Below are positions 56,570 to 64,000 of a stretch of DNA of 64,000 nt, in pieces. A program made the translations under genes and the position numbers. Location of the stretch: positions 59,534 through 123,533 of the forward strand of contig JAQTQX010000013.1 of assembly GCA_028712075.1 (NCBI GenBank). Direction: 5' to 3'. The notes below the pieces were generated by a model. It did no database searches. It was given only the letters and a program-made list of their open reading frames with translations, and was not told where the DNA came from. This DNA is from Desulfuromonadaceae bacterium (GTDB lineage: Bacteria; Desulfobacterota; Desulfuromonadia; Geobacterales; Pseudopelobacteraceae). Positions within the stretch are counted from its first letter, which is position 1; each line of letters opens with the position of its first letter.

Positions 56570-56716
56570 ATGTTGTGGTCAATTGCAATGATACTGGTCA
56601 TTATGTGGGCGCTGGGGCTTGTGAGCAGTTACACGCTGGGTGGTTTTATTCACATCTTGTTGGTTATGGCCATTATCGTCATTATTTTTGGAGTCATACA
56701 AGGACGTAGATCTTAG
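56570..56716 (+). CDS. Lmo0937 family small membrane protein
   Basis: A 48-residue protein missed by the ORF track, with two membrane helices and the family pattern MLWSIAMILVIMWALGLVSS, YTLGGFIHILLVMA and a basic end IQGRRS. A very strong ribosome site (GGAAGGAGG) precedes the ATG. Members commonly occur beside CsbD and BON genes in environmental bacteria. Function unknown. Confidence 0.85.
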   Translation: MLWSIAMILVIMWALGLVSSYTLGGFIHILLVMAIIVIIFGVIQGRRS

Positions 56717-56754
56717 ATGAAGTATACGCCTTTACCAGAGTACGGGAGGATGTC

Positions 56755-56976
56755 ATGAAGGAACAGATGAAGGAGTTGCAAAATCTGAAAGGAATAGGAG
56801 AAGTTCTATCAAAGCGTTTGGTAGAATCCAGCTATGACACCATTGCCAAGGTTGCTGCTGCAGAAAAGCACGTGTTGGCGAGAATCGCTGGGATCAACCC
56901 GAAAAAGCTGCATTCAATTGTAACTCAGGCACGGAAGATGACGGGAGAAGCCGAGAAACATCACCATACGTGGTAG
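56755..56976 (+). CDS. Small helix-hairpin-helix protein
   Basis: A 73-residue protein containing one or two helix-hairpin-helix motifs: LQNLKGIGEVLSKRLVESSYDTIAKVAA and VLARIAGINPKKLHSIVTQAR. Such motifs bind DNA without sequence preference and occur in repair proteins and in RNA polymerase alpha. The C-terminus is His-rich (EKHHHTW). GGGAGGATG-type ribosome site. It ends the stress-related group. Confidence 0.75.
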   Translation: MKEQMKELQNLKGIGEVLSKRLVESSYDTIAKVAAAEKHVLARIAGINPKKLHSIVTQARKMTGEAEKHHHTW

Positions 56977-57262
56977 TGGAAACAGTTCTTGCTCAGGCTT
57001 ATGGATTGGGAGAACGGTACGTGAACAAGATGGATCAGCCTGTACCAATACTCTTGGATGTCTCGCAATGGTTCACATGTCATTAGTTGGTGGACTATTA
57101 AAGGTCGCTCTTCACCGGAAAGGCGGCATAGTTACTTTTGGGTATGAACGAAGTACATGATGTGCATTCTTTGAATAACAAAGCGCTACGTAGGTATCAT
57201 AATTATTGAACACTCATTTCAACTAATTTGAACCTCACGGAAATGATGTTGGTGGGAAAGTG
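56977..57262. other. 286-base gap before the CheB-domain gene
   Basis: No gene and no convincing regulatory sequence was found. Confidence 0.4.
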
Positions 57263-57856
57263 ATGATAAGAATGCAAAATCAAAGTGTAAAAAACAATTT
57301 TCCAGTCGTATGTGTTGGCGGTTCAGCCGGCGGTCTCGATGCCTATACACGGTTATTACAACATCTTCCTGCAGATCTGGATGTTGCCGTCGTCATTGTT
57401 AACCATTTGAGAACCGTAGCCACCATGCTACATGAGATTCTTCCAAACTACTCCAAGATGCCGGTTGAACTTATCACGCAACAATTAGTCATCCTACCCA
57501 ATCACGTGTTCATCATTCCAGAAAAGAGAGATTTGCACATTCTTAACGGAGAGTTCCGTCTCAAACCGATTTCAAAGCCTAGAGGATGGCCCGACGTGAT
57601 AACGGTTTTTCTGCGTTCTCTCACCAAGCACTGGGATGGCAAAATTATCGCAGTGATCGTTTCCGGCTATGACGGTGATGGGGCCGAAGCGCTATGTGGC
57701 ATAAAAGATGTGGGTGGTATTACCATAGCACAGAAACTCAATACAGCCGGACAGCCTGATATGCCGGAGAGCGCAATTGAAAGTGGTTGCATCGATTATG
57801 TTCTTTCACCAGAGGATATCGCCCAAGAAATTATTAGGATTACACAGACGGTTTGA
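57263..57856 (+). CDS. Stand-alone CheB-type methylesterase domain protein
   Basis: A 197-residue protein equal to the catalytic domain of CheB without the receiver domain. The catalytic triad can be followed in CVGGSAGGLDAYTRLL (Ser), VVIVNHLR (His, where CheB normally has QH) and SGYDGDGAEALCGI (Asp). The C-terminus MPESAIESGCIDYVLSPEDIAQEI is typical. CheB removes methyl groups from, or deamidates, chemoreceptors; without a receiver it would not be controlled by phosphorylation. No receptor or cheR is nearby. The start is the ATG after GTG at 57260. Confidence 0.85.
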   Translation: MIRMQNQSVKNNFPVVCVGGSAGGLDAYTRLLQHLPADLDVAVVIVNHLRTVATMLHEILPNYSKMPVELITQQLVILPNHVFIIPEKRDLHILNGEFRLKPISKPRGWPDVITVFLRSLTKHWDGKIIAVIVSGYDGDGAEALCGIKDVGGITIAQKLNTAGQPDMPESAIESGCIDYVLSPEDIAQEIIRITQTV

Positions 57857-58207
57857 TGTGGTCAATCCATCAGGAATGACAATAACAATAGATGGCCCGA
57901 ATCAGCGGAACGGTGGACGCCATCACGTCAGTTTCACTGGTCTCTTTCGCCGGAAAACGTATTGTGGGCCCAGCACAATCCCCAGCCAGCTTGGGAATTT
58001 CGAAAATTATATCGTATTAATGGAAATAGGCAACTTTCAAATCCTGACAAATTATATGGTCTCATGCAGCACGCCATAAACAGTCACAAACATTGACTGA
58101 TTTTGCAGTGATCGACGTACTTGCCGCCAAAGAAAAGCTATTTCATGCAGTGTGTTACATCTTGCCCAGGCATTAAGGCCAGTGACGGGTTAGCAGGAGT
58201 CATTCCA
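57857..58207. repeat. Decayed second copy of the IS21-type end, in a gene-free stretch
   Basis: Positions 57901-57958 align without gaps with 54321-54378 of the IS right end at about 42 of 58 positions, including GCCATCACNTCAGTTT, and the flank CGAAAATT near 58003 is also shared. The rest of this 350-base interval has no supported gene; the ORF-track entry at 57777-58079 overlaps the CheB gene and the repeat. Confidence 0.6.
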
Positions 58208-58645
58208 ATGTCAAAACCGATAAATGACCTGAGTCTTGAAGCGATACAAAGAGCCCTGTCACATTATGCCGGGGACGCCCCCGATGCGAGAGCGTTTGCA
58301 GAAGTCACCATAGGCACATGGCAACAGATGGCCGCCCAACTTATGCCGGTGATCGGCACGGGTGGGGTCAATGTCCTCTTTAACCGTTCGCTGCACCTGA
58401 CGTGCATTGCCTTCCCTTGGCTTACAATGCTCGGAGACAAAAGGGTCAACACAGCTCTGCTTGCAAGCGTCAAGGCGCGCCTTGCGGGCCGAGATACGGA
58501 TGAAGCAATACATGCGAGCTGTACCCTGCTGGTAACCTTTATCGAGCAACTGAAAACCTTGATTGGGGAATCATTGACAGAGCGCCTGTTAGATCCCATA
58601 TGGGTTCCCACGTCACCAGTGACAAAACAGGAGAACACATCATGA
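58208..58645 (+). CDS. Unknown helical protein coupled to kaiC-like gene
   Basis: A 145-residue protein, predicted mainly alpha-helical, that I do not recognise. It begins MSKPINDLSLEAIQRALSHY and contains FAEVTIGTWQQMAAQLMPVI and TLLVTFIEQLKTLIGESLTERLL. No membrane segment and no signal peptide. The ATG at 58208 has AGGAG upstream; its stop overlaps the KaiC-like start as ATGA, so the two are made together. This suggests a partner or input protein of the KaiC-like ATPase. Function is not known. Confidence 0.75.
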   Translation: MSKPINDLSLEAIQRALSHYAGDAPDARAFAEVTIGTWQQMAAQLMPVIGTGGVNVLFNRSLHLTCIAFPWLTMLGDKRVNTALLASVKARLAGRDTDEAIHASCTLLVTFIEQLKTLIGESLTERLLDPIWVPTSPVTKQENTS

Positions 58646-60120
58646 GCAAAAAGGTGATTATACAGCGACTTGCCACCGGCGTGCCGGGACTAGATGAGAT
58701 TCTGAGCGGCGGACTGCCGGAATATTCATTCAACCTCATTGTTGGGTCTCCGGGCTGCGGCAAAACGACGCTGGCACATCAGATAATGTTCTCCCTGGCC
58801 ACCCGGGAGCGGCCGGCAGTGTTCTTCACCGTACTTGGGGAACCTCCGTTGAAGATGCTGCGCTATCAGCAGCAGTTCTCATTCTTTGACTTCAACAAGT
58901 TCAATGACTCAATCCGCTTCGTTAATCTGAGCAACGACTTCGCAACGAGCAATTTTGACCAGGTACTGGCTCGCATCACGCAAGAGGTTGAGTCTTCCTC
59001 ACCGGCGCTGGTTTTCGTCGACTCGTTCCGTTCGGTCATGCTGGAGGCACTCCAGCAACCCAACGGCACGCTCAGTCAGCAACAGTTCATTCAACAGCTC
59101 GGAATGCTGATGAGCTGCTGGCAGGCAACCACCTTCCTGATCGGAGAATATCCGTCAACCAGAGATCTACATCCTGTCTTCACTGTAGCAGACGGGCTGC
59201 TGTCGCTCGAACAAAACGTCCAACGGAATTCGATGGTGCGCAAGATGCAAGTTCTAAAAATGCGTGGTCAGGCGACCCGTCCGGGAATGCATACATTCCG
59301 CATTACCAGTGACGGAATTGAAGTCTTTCCGGCGGCGCTCATTCACGGTGATAAAAGTAATGAGCCGACTACTTCCGGGGCATTGCGAGGCAAAGTCCGT
59401 CTAACCACTGGCGTACCACGCCTCGACGAAATGCTGGGCGGCGGATTGCCGTCCGGTTATTCGCTGCTGGTCGCGGGGCCGTCCGGATCGGGCAAGACCA
59501 TACTAGCCACGGCTTTCCTGGCCGAGGGTGTGCGCCGGGGCGAACCGGGCGTAATTGTCGCCTTTGAGCAGACACCAAGTCAGTCCTGGATCCGCACGCT
59601 CGACGATATGGTTTGCGCCGGGCAAATAGGCTTGATCAATACCCGTTCCCTGGATCTTTCGATCGACGAGATCGTGCTGCATCTGGTTGAGCTCATCCAT
59701 AAAATGAAAGCGACTCGGGTGGTGATCGACTCTCTGTCCGGGTTTGAACTGGCAGTTGCTCCAACCTTCCGCGAGGACTTTCGCGAATCGCTGTTTCGCA
59801 TGTTCGCCGTACTATCTGGCCTCGGCGTGACGGTGCTTATGACGTCGGAACTTGAAGACCGCTATATCGACCTAAGGTTCAGCCCCTATGGATCAGCGTT
59901 TCTCACAGATGCGATCATTGTTCAACGCTACATTGAGGTGGAGAGCCGCTTACAGCGAGTCATGGCTGTAGTTAAAGTGCGCGCAAGCGTCCACAGCACT
60001 GAGATACGACGTTTCGAAATAACCGACGACGGTATTGTAATCGGTGACCCGGTGCTCGATTTTGAGGGAATTCTTGGTGGGCAGCCGACGCGGACAAAAC
60101 AGTCCGATAAGATTGATTGA
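58642..60120 (+). CDS. KaiC-like two-domain RecA-type ATPase
   Basis: A 492-residue protein with two KaiC domains (about residues 5-235 and 250-485). Walker A is GSPGCGKTTLAHQ in the first and AGPSGSGKTILATAFL in the second; Walker B-like strands are ALVFVDSF and RVVIDSLSGFE. The catalytic Glu pair of cyanobacterial KaiC (EE) appears as GEPP in domain I and EQTP in domain II. By alignment of the TD-IILLQ region, the autophosphorylation Ser/Thr pair of KaiC is Ala-Phe here (YGSAFLTDAIIV), so a clock phosphorylation cycle is unlikely. It probably acts as an ATP-driven signalling or scaffold protein, with an unknown small partner upstream and a GGDEF-EAL protein downstream. Confidence 0.88.
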   Translation: MSKKVIIQRLATGVPGLDEILSGGLPEYSFNLIVGSPGCGKTTLAHQIMFSLATRERPAVFFTVLGEPPLKMLRYQQQFSFFDFNKFNDSIRFVNLSNDFATSNFDQVLARITQEVESSSPALVFVDSFRSVMLEALQQPNGTLSQQQFIQQLGMLMSCWQATTFLIGEYPSTRDLHPVFTVADGLLSLEQNVQRNSMVRKMQVLKMRGQATRPGMHTFRITSDGIEVFPAALIHGDKSNEPTTSGALRGKVRLTTGVPRLDEMLGGGLPSGYSLLVAGPSGSGKTILATAFLAEGVRRGEPGVIVAFEQTPSQSWIRTLDDMVCAGQIGLINTRSLDLSIDEIVLHLVELIHKMKATRVVIDSLSGFELAVAPTFREDFRESLFRMFAVLSGLGVTVLMTSELEDRYIDLRFSPYGSAFLTDAIIVQRYIEVESRLQRVMAVVKVRASVHSTEIRRFEITDDGIVIGDPVLDFEGILGGQPTRTKQSDKID

Positions 60121-60128
60121 GGTATGTG

Positions 60129-62018
60129 ATGACTAAGAGAGTAAGCACCCACAGGAATGACGGAAAGGGATCGACTGGTGACGAAAATGGAAGTGCCCAT
60201 TCTGACCTCTGCTGCCCTGTAAGTACTATAGCAGATAGTGAAATAGTGGCCCTTACTGGCGAACAGACCATCCTTAACCGTGAAGATGATGCCAACCTGC
60301 GCAAACAGGCCGCAGACTTGCGGCAAGGTACTGCTGAACTCCGCCTGGAAGCCGCCGACTTGCGGCAAGAATCCGCTGAACTACGCCAAAATACCGCCGA
60401 CATGCGCGATGTCACCGCTGACCAACGTGACGATATCGCAGATTTGCGCCAAAATACCGCTGACCAGCGTGAAGAAATCGCCGACCTGCGAGAAGAGGCC
60501 GCCGACTATCATCAAGATACCGCTGAAATGCGCGAAAATACCGCTGATCAGCGTGATATGGCCGCTGACAGCCGAGAAAAAGCCCTGCACGACCAAACAG
60601 GATCCGCGAGAGTCAAAGCCATTCAAAACGCGATCACCGAGGAGCATTTGCGCGAAGCGAACGAGAACCTGGTCGTCGCGACAGTCCGAGCCCAGACGAT
60701 GGCAGAAACCGCCGTGCTGGCCACCGCACAGATGTCCTATATGGCCGAGCACGACATTCTCACTGGTTTGCCGAACCGCGCACTGTTGACCGATCGGCTA
60801 AACCAGTCGATCGCGCTCGCACAACGTCATAGAAAGAAGTTTGCCCTGCTGTATATTGATCTCGACCACTTCAAACACATCAATGATTCCCTCGGGCATG
60901 AGGTCGGCGACAAGTTGTTGCAGTCAGTCGCAAAGCGCCTGCAAACGTGCGTCCGTCTCACGGATACCGTCAGCCGGCAGGGGGGTGATGAATTCGTGGT
61001 GCTGTTGGGTGAAGTCAAAGATGTACAAGACGCAACCACGTCTGCCAAAAAACTGTTAGAAGCAATGGCCAGTCCACACCTCATCAATGAGCATCGACTG
61101 CATGTCAACCTGAGTATTGGCATCAGTCTCTACCCAGACGATGGTAAGGATATCCATACGGTTATCAGGAATGCCGACACCGCGATGTATTATGCAAAGA
61201 AAAACGGGCGCAATTGCTTCCATAGGTTTACATCGGACATGAATGTAAGTGCGGTCGCCCGCCAATCCATCGAGGTAGCGTTACACCATGCGCTTGAGCA
61301 GCACAAATTCGTGCTGCATTACCAGCCTAAAGTGAATCTCAAAACCGGTACCATTTCCGGTGCAGAGGCTCTGGTCCGCCTGCAACAATCTGATAACCGT
61401 CTCGTCAGCCCCGCAAAGTTTGTGAATATTGCCGAGGAGTGCGGACTGATAGTGCCAATAGGCAAATGGGTACTTCATGAAGCCTGTCGTCAGACTCAAG
61501 CATGGTTGACTTCAGGACTCGGCATTCGCCAGATTGCGGTCAATGTTTCGGCCCGGGAATTGCGCAACGATTTTTTTGAAGGTGTTCGGTCTATTCTCAA
61601 TGACACAGGTCTTGACCCGTGCCGTCTCGAACTGGAGCTGACTGAAAGCGGTATGATGCGGGACACGGAAAAAACGTTGGAGATTTTGTACGCACTCAAA
61701 CAGCTCGGCGTGCAGATAGCAGTTGACGACTTTGGAACCGGATATTCCAGCCTAAGTTATCTTCGTCGCTTTCCGATTGATACGCTCAAAATTGACCAGA
61801 CTTTTGTGCAGGACATTGGCGGAGAAGCAGGTGAGACCATCGTCAGTGCCGTCATTGCCATGGGAACGAGCCTCAAGCAACGGGTCGTAGCCGAAGGCAT
61901 AGAAACGAAACAGCAGCTTGATTTTCTGAAATCTCGTCACTGCGACGAAGGACAGGGCTATTACTTCGGTCGACCCATGTCAGCCGATGAATTCGCGACG
62001 TTGCTGGCAGCCAAGTAA
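60129..62018 (+). CDS. GGDEF-EAL protein with long heptad-repeat N-terminus
   Basis: A 629-residue protein without obvious membrane segments. Residues about 60-150 are 13 consecutive seven-residue repeats (consensus xADLRQx/xADQRDx), predicted to form one long helix or coiled coil. The GGDEF domain (about 210-370) has HDILTGLPNRALL, DLDHFKHINDSLGHEVGD and RQGGDEFVVLLGE, so cyclase residues are intact. The EAL domain (about 385-629) has SGAEALVRLQ, ELELTESGMM, DDFGTGYSSLSYLRRFP and KIDQTFVQDI, so phosphodiesterase residues also look intact. Start at 60129 with GAGG six bases upstream, nine bases after the KaiC-like stop. It should make and/or degrade c-di-GMP under control of the upstream proteins. 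Confidence 0.92.
   Translation: MTKRVSTHRNDGKGSTGDENGSAHSDLCCPVSTIADSEIVALTGEQTILNREDDANLRKQAADLRQGTAELRLEAADLRQESAELRQNTADMRDVTADQRDDIADLRQNTADQREEIADLREEAADYHQDTAEMRENTADQRDMAADSREKALHDQTGSARVKAIQNAITEEHLREANENLVVATVRAQTMAETAVLATAQMSYMAEHDILTGLPNRALLTDRLNQSIALAQRHRKKFALLYIDLDHFKHINDSLGHEVGDKLLQSVAKRLQTCVRLTDTVSRQGGDEFVVLLGEVKDVQDATTSAKKLLEAMASPHLINEHRLHVNLSIGISLYPDDGKDIHTVIRNADTAMYYAKKNGRNCFHRFTSDMNVSAVARQSIEVALHHALEQHKFVLHYQPKVNLKTGTISGAEALVRLQQSDNRLVSPAKFVNIAEECGLIVPIGKWVLHEACRQTQAWLTSGLGIRQIAVNVSARELRNDFFEGVRSILNDTGLDPCRLELELTESGMMRDTEKTLEILYALKQLGVQIAVDDFGTGYSSLSYLRRFPIDTLKIDQTFVQDIGGEAGETIVSAVIAMGTSLKQRVVAEGIETKQQLDFLKSRHCDEGQGYYFGRPMSADEFATLLAAK
60309..60581 (+). repeat. Thirteen 21-base repeats encoding heptads
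   Basis: Within the GGDEF-EAL gene, 13 units of 21 bases encode AADLRQG, TAELRLE, AADLRQE, SAELRQN, TADMRDV and so on to AADSREK. DNA identity between units is lower than protein similarity, so the array is old and selected at protein level. The number of units could vary between strains. Confidence 0.85.
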
Positions 62019-62413
62019 AAACTTTAAAAACTTTACCAACCACTCCAGTTTTGCCAAGGCCGGTGACTGAGGTTAGACGAGGGTAGGATGCGAATGTGCC
62101 ATGTTATCACAATCAGTCCTCTAATCACGCAAATGGAATAAAAAGCAATAGGGTATGCGAAATAAATTATATTACTGCTTGATTGTATTTAATTATTGAA
62201 GTGGTACAGTTTATTTTCAATGATATTTATTTCTGTTTAATAATTGTTGCCTTTCAGTAAACACCAGCTCTGCCAGTGAAACTTGAAAAGGCTACGCCGT
62301 TCCGGCGACACTTTTTCCTGAGGAAAGCCCCCAAGGGTAGCTATTGATAAATAACAGGTGGTAAAGTCATCTCAAAAACGTCATTGTTTTTAACATTACC
62401 TTCAGGGGGGTAT
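62019..62413. other. 395-base leader region of pyk
   Basis: Gene-free interval that contains the pyk promoter and a potential structured leader (annotated separately). The middle part, 62150-62230, is very A/T-rich. Confidence 0.5.
62291..62341 (+). ncRNA. Candidate structured leader RNA (three-way junction) upstream of pyk
   Basis: GCTAC (62291-62295) pairs with GTAGC (62337-62341) and encloses two hairpins: GCCG-TTC-CGGC and CTTTTTCC-TGA-GGAAAG (one bulged T), leaving CCCCCAAGG unpaired beside the closing stem. The element ends 72 bases before the pyk start. It has the look of a small aptamer or regulatory leader, but matches no riboswitch class I can recall. Chance folding is not excluded. 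Confidence 0.4.
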
Positions 62414-63865
62414 ATGCCTAGGTCAACCCGCAAAACAAAAATAATTGCAACTGTTGGGCCGGTAAGTTCATCACCGGAAATGATTTTGAAGTTGATGAAG
62501 GCGGGAGTCGATATATTCAGGCTTAACTTTTCTCATGGTGAGAATGCTCAAAAGCTTGAATTGATTCATACCATTCGGCAGACATCTGACAAATTGGGAC
62601 ATCAAGCTGGTGTTCTTGCCGATCTTCAGGGGCCAAAAATAAGAACCGGCAAAATGGCTGGGGATGAAATGGTGCTTGTCAAGGGGCAAGAGGTACTTAT
62701 TACTACTGATGATGTCCTTGGCGATAATGGCATTATTCCGACTATTTACCGGTCTCTCCCGTATGATGTGCAAGCAGGTTCAAGAATTCTGCTTGACGAT
62801 GGATTGCTGGAGCTGAAAGTAGTCGGCATTGAAGATGAGCGAGTGCGCTGCTTGGTTGTTACCGGAGGGATACTGAAAAACAACAAGGGAATCAATTTGC
62901 CTGGAGTAGAGGTCTCAGCCCCATGCCTGACAGACAAAGATCTGATTGACCTTGATTTTGCACTAGAAGCCGGGGTTGATTTTGTTGCCCTGTCGTTCGT
63001 TCGCACTGCGAAAGATATTGAAGATATTAAGCGGCTAATTGCCGCCAAAGGAAAAGACACTCCGGTTGTAGCAAAAATTGAAAAACCAGAAGCGTTACGC
63101 AATTTCAAAAAAATTCTCGAAGTAACCGATGCTGTTATGGTTGCTCGGGGTGACCTTGGTGTTGAAATTGAACCGGAAAAAGTGCCGGTCTACCAAAAAA
63201 GAATTATTCAAGCCTGCAATAAAGCTGGTAAACCGGTAATTACTGCTACCCAAATGCTTGACTCAATGATTCGCAATCCGCGCCCAACCCGGGCGGAAAC
63301 GTCTGACGTTGCCAATGCAATAATTGATGGTACTGATGCTATTATGCTATCGGCTGAAACTGCATCTGGTGATTATCCGGTAGAGTCTGTTGAAACTATG
63401 GTACGTATCGCTTTGGATGTTGAACATACCGATTTCTCAGCCAGAACAAATACATCAGTTCGTTTGGAATCTACCATTGCTCAAGCTGTTGCGGAGGCAT
63501 CCTGTCGTACGGCAACTACTCTTCAGGCCAAAGCAATAGTCGTATTTACCCGTTCAGGCAGCACTGCTGCCTTAATGTCTGCTTTTCGGCCATCAACACC
63601 AATAATAGCATTCACCGCTTCTCTGGCAATTCGACGTCGTCTTTCAATTTTCTGGGGTGTGCATTGTGCTGAGGTGGGTATTATGGAACACACCGACCAA
63701 CAAATATTCGAGGTTGAGAAAAAACTATTGGCAACAGGATTTCGTATTGATGATTTGATTGTCATTTCGATGGGCATTCTTGAAACACGTGGTTCAACAA
63801 ACCTTATGAAGGTTCATAAATTAGGTACGCACGGATTTTACGAAGTATTCCAAGAAGATTATTAA
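62414..63865 (+). CDS. pyk: Pyruvate kinase
   Basis: Converts phosphoenolpyruvate and ADP to pyruvate and ATP. The 483-residue enzyme has STRKTKIIATVGPVSSSPEMI, FRLNFSHG, LADLQGPKIRTG, the active-site region VVAKIEKPEALRNF, VMVARGDLGVEIEPEKVPVYQK and ITATQMLDSMIRNPRPTRAE with the catalytic Thr/Lys neighbourhood, and a C-terminal allosteric domain (IVVFTRSGSTAALMSAFRP). AGGGGGGT precedes the ATG at 62414; the ORF track adds ten upstream codons. Nothing downstream is supported within the last 135 bases. Confidence 0.97.
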   Translation: MPRSTRKTKIIATVGPVSSSPEMILKLMKAGVDIFRLNFSHGENAQKLELIHTIRQTSDKLGHQAGVLADLQGPKIRTGKMAGDEMVLVKGQEVLITTDDVLGDNGIIPTIYRSLPYDVQAGSRILLDDGLLELKVVGIEDERVRCLVVTGGILKNNKGINLPGVEVSAPCLTDKDLIDLDFALEAGVDFVALSFVRTAKDIEDIKRLIAAKGKDTPVVAKIEKPEALRNFKKILEVTDAVMVARGDLGVEIEPEKVPVYQKRIIQACNKAGKPVITATQMLDSMIRNPRPTRAETSDVANAIIDGTDAIMLSAETASGDYPVESVETMVRIALDVEHTDFSARTNTSVRLESTIAQAVAEASCRTATTLQAKAIVVFTRSGSTAALMSAFRPSTPIIAFTASLAIRRRLSIFWGVHCAEVGIMEHTDQQIFEVEKKLLATGFRIDDLIVISMGILETRGSTNLMKVHKLGTHGFYEVFQEDY

Positions 63866-64000
63866 GAACGCTATTTTCCTGTCCCGATCATTTTCTATTT
63901 GACATTAATTTCTGAGTTATGTTAGAAGACGAGTCCCTTTTGGGTCAGGAGTATTTATTCTGAGTTGTCCGAGAAAAAAGATTGTTGGTGCTAAAAAAGG

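Noticed and set aside
51807-58000. Search for a direct repeat of the tRNA-His 3' end as an attachment site
   Set aside because: No second copy of GGGTTCAAATCCCTCTGGCC was found, so no att site is claimed.
57777-58079. ORF of 100 residues
   Set aside because: Overlaps the CheB gene in another frame and runs through an IS-end relic.
60309-60581. CRISPR-like periodicity
   Set aside because: The 21-base period is a coding heptad repeat without spacers; no CRISPR array or cas gene is present in the window.
63899-64000. TTGACA-17-TTAGAA promoter followed by CAGGAG and a CTG-initiated frame reading SCPRKKIVGAKK at the window edge
   Set aside because: The frame is cut off after 13 codons, CTG starts are rare, and the -10 match is poor; a gene may begin here but cannot be supported from this window.

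Overview
The window looks like a chromosomal segment of a Gram-negative, strictly anaerobic to microaerobic bacterium of the Geobacter/Pelobacter type (Desulfuromonadota). This is inferred from gene content and gene order; no rRNA is present to confirm it. The supporting signs are an Rnf complex, a fused LutB-LutA lactate oxidase subunit, multiheme-type c-cytochrome respiration (cbb3 oxidase plus a Haem_bd cytochrome), KaiC-like and GGDEF/EAL signalling proteins, and a neighbourhood of housekeeping genes (proS, ispG, gmk-rpoZ-rel, ricT-metG, rnc, guaBA).

Layout. 97-9615 (minus strand): one tightly packed run, read right to left, of two ECF ATPases, the EcfT scaffold, rnfC-D-G-E-A-B, apbE, a NusG-domain-II protein and a Gx-type (HepS I) membrane protein. 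9951-14106 (minus): an AEC carrier and a TRAP carboxylate transporter (dctP, dctM, dctQ). 14415-17996 (plus): a LUD-domain lactate oxidation pair and a formate/nitrite/lactate channel, divergent from the TRAP genes. 18058-29152 (plus): ispG, proS, paaK, a small zinc-ribbon protein, fumarase, yicC, gmk, rpoZ, rel, ridA. 29221-34520: rpmB (minus), ydcF-like (plus), then metG, ricT, holB, tmk (minus). 34722-42059 (plus): rnc, a radical SAM protein, an M42 peptidase, guaB, a haem-binding protein, a decayed toxin-antitoxin pair, guaA. 42075-51459 (plus): cydDC, cydAB, then a compact cbb3 oxidase in which CcoO carries an extra cytochrome c domain and the CcoP-like subunit has a single haem.

51460-58200 is an accessory, decayed region beginning at tRNA-His: a DUF3024 fragment, a membrane protein, an IS21-type element whose istA is interrupted by a stop codon and fused to the tail of an unrelated aminotransferase, a probable integrase remnant, a frameshifted CsbD gene, a BON-domain protein, an Lmo0937-type membrane peptide, a helix-hairpin-helix protein and a stand-alone CheB domain. 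Related IS ends lie near 54.3 and 57.9 kb. 58208-62018 is a coupled three-gene signalling unit (unknown helical protein, two-domain KaiC-like ATPase, GGDEF-EAL protein with 13 heptad repeats). pyk follows, preceded by a leader that can fold into a three-way junction.

How it works together. Lactate enters (TRAP and/or FNT) and is oxidised by the Lut proteins; fumarase, pyruvate kinase and PaaK belong to central or aromatic carbon flow. Rnf exchanges electrons between ferredoxin and NAD with ion transport, and ApbE should attach FMN to its G and D subunits. The bd and cbb3 oxidases provide oxygen consumption at low oxygen tension. The most unusual point is that the Rnf genes are joined to an ECF module and to the same NusG-II and Gx protein pair that accompanies flavinylated electron-transfer systems elsewhere, suggesting a self-contained locus that builds and flavinylates Rnf.
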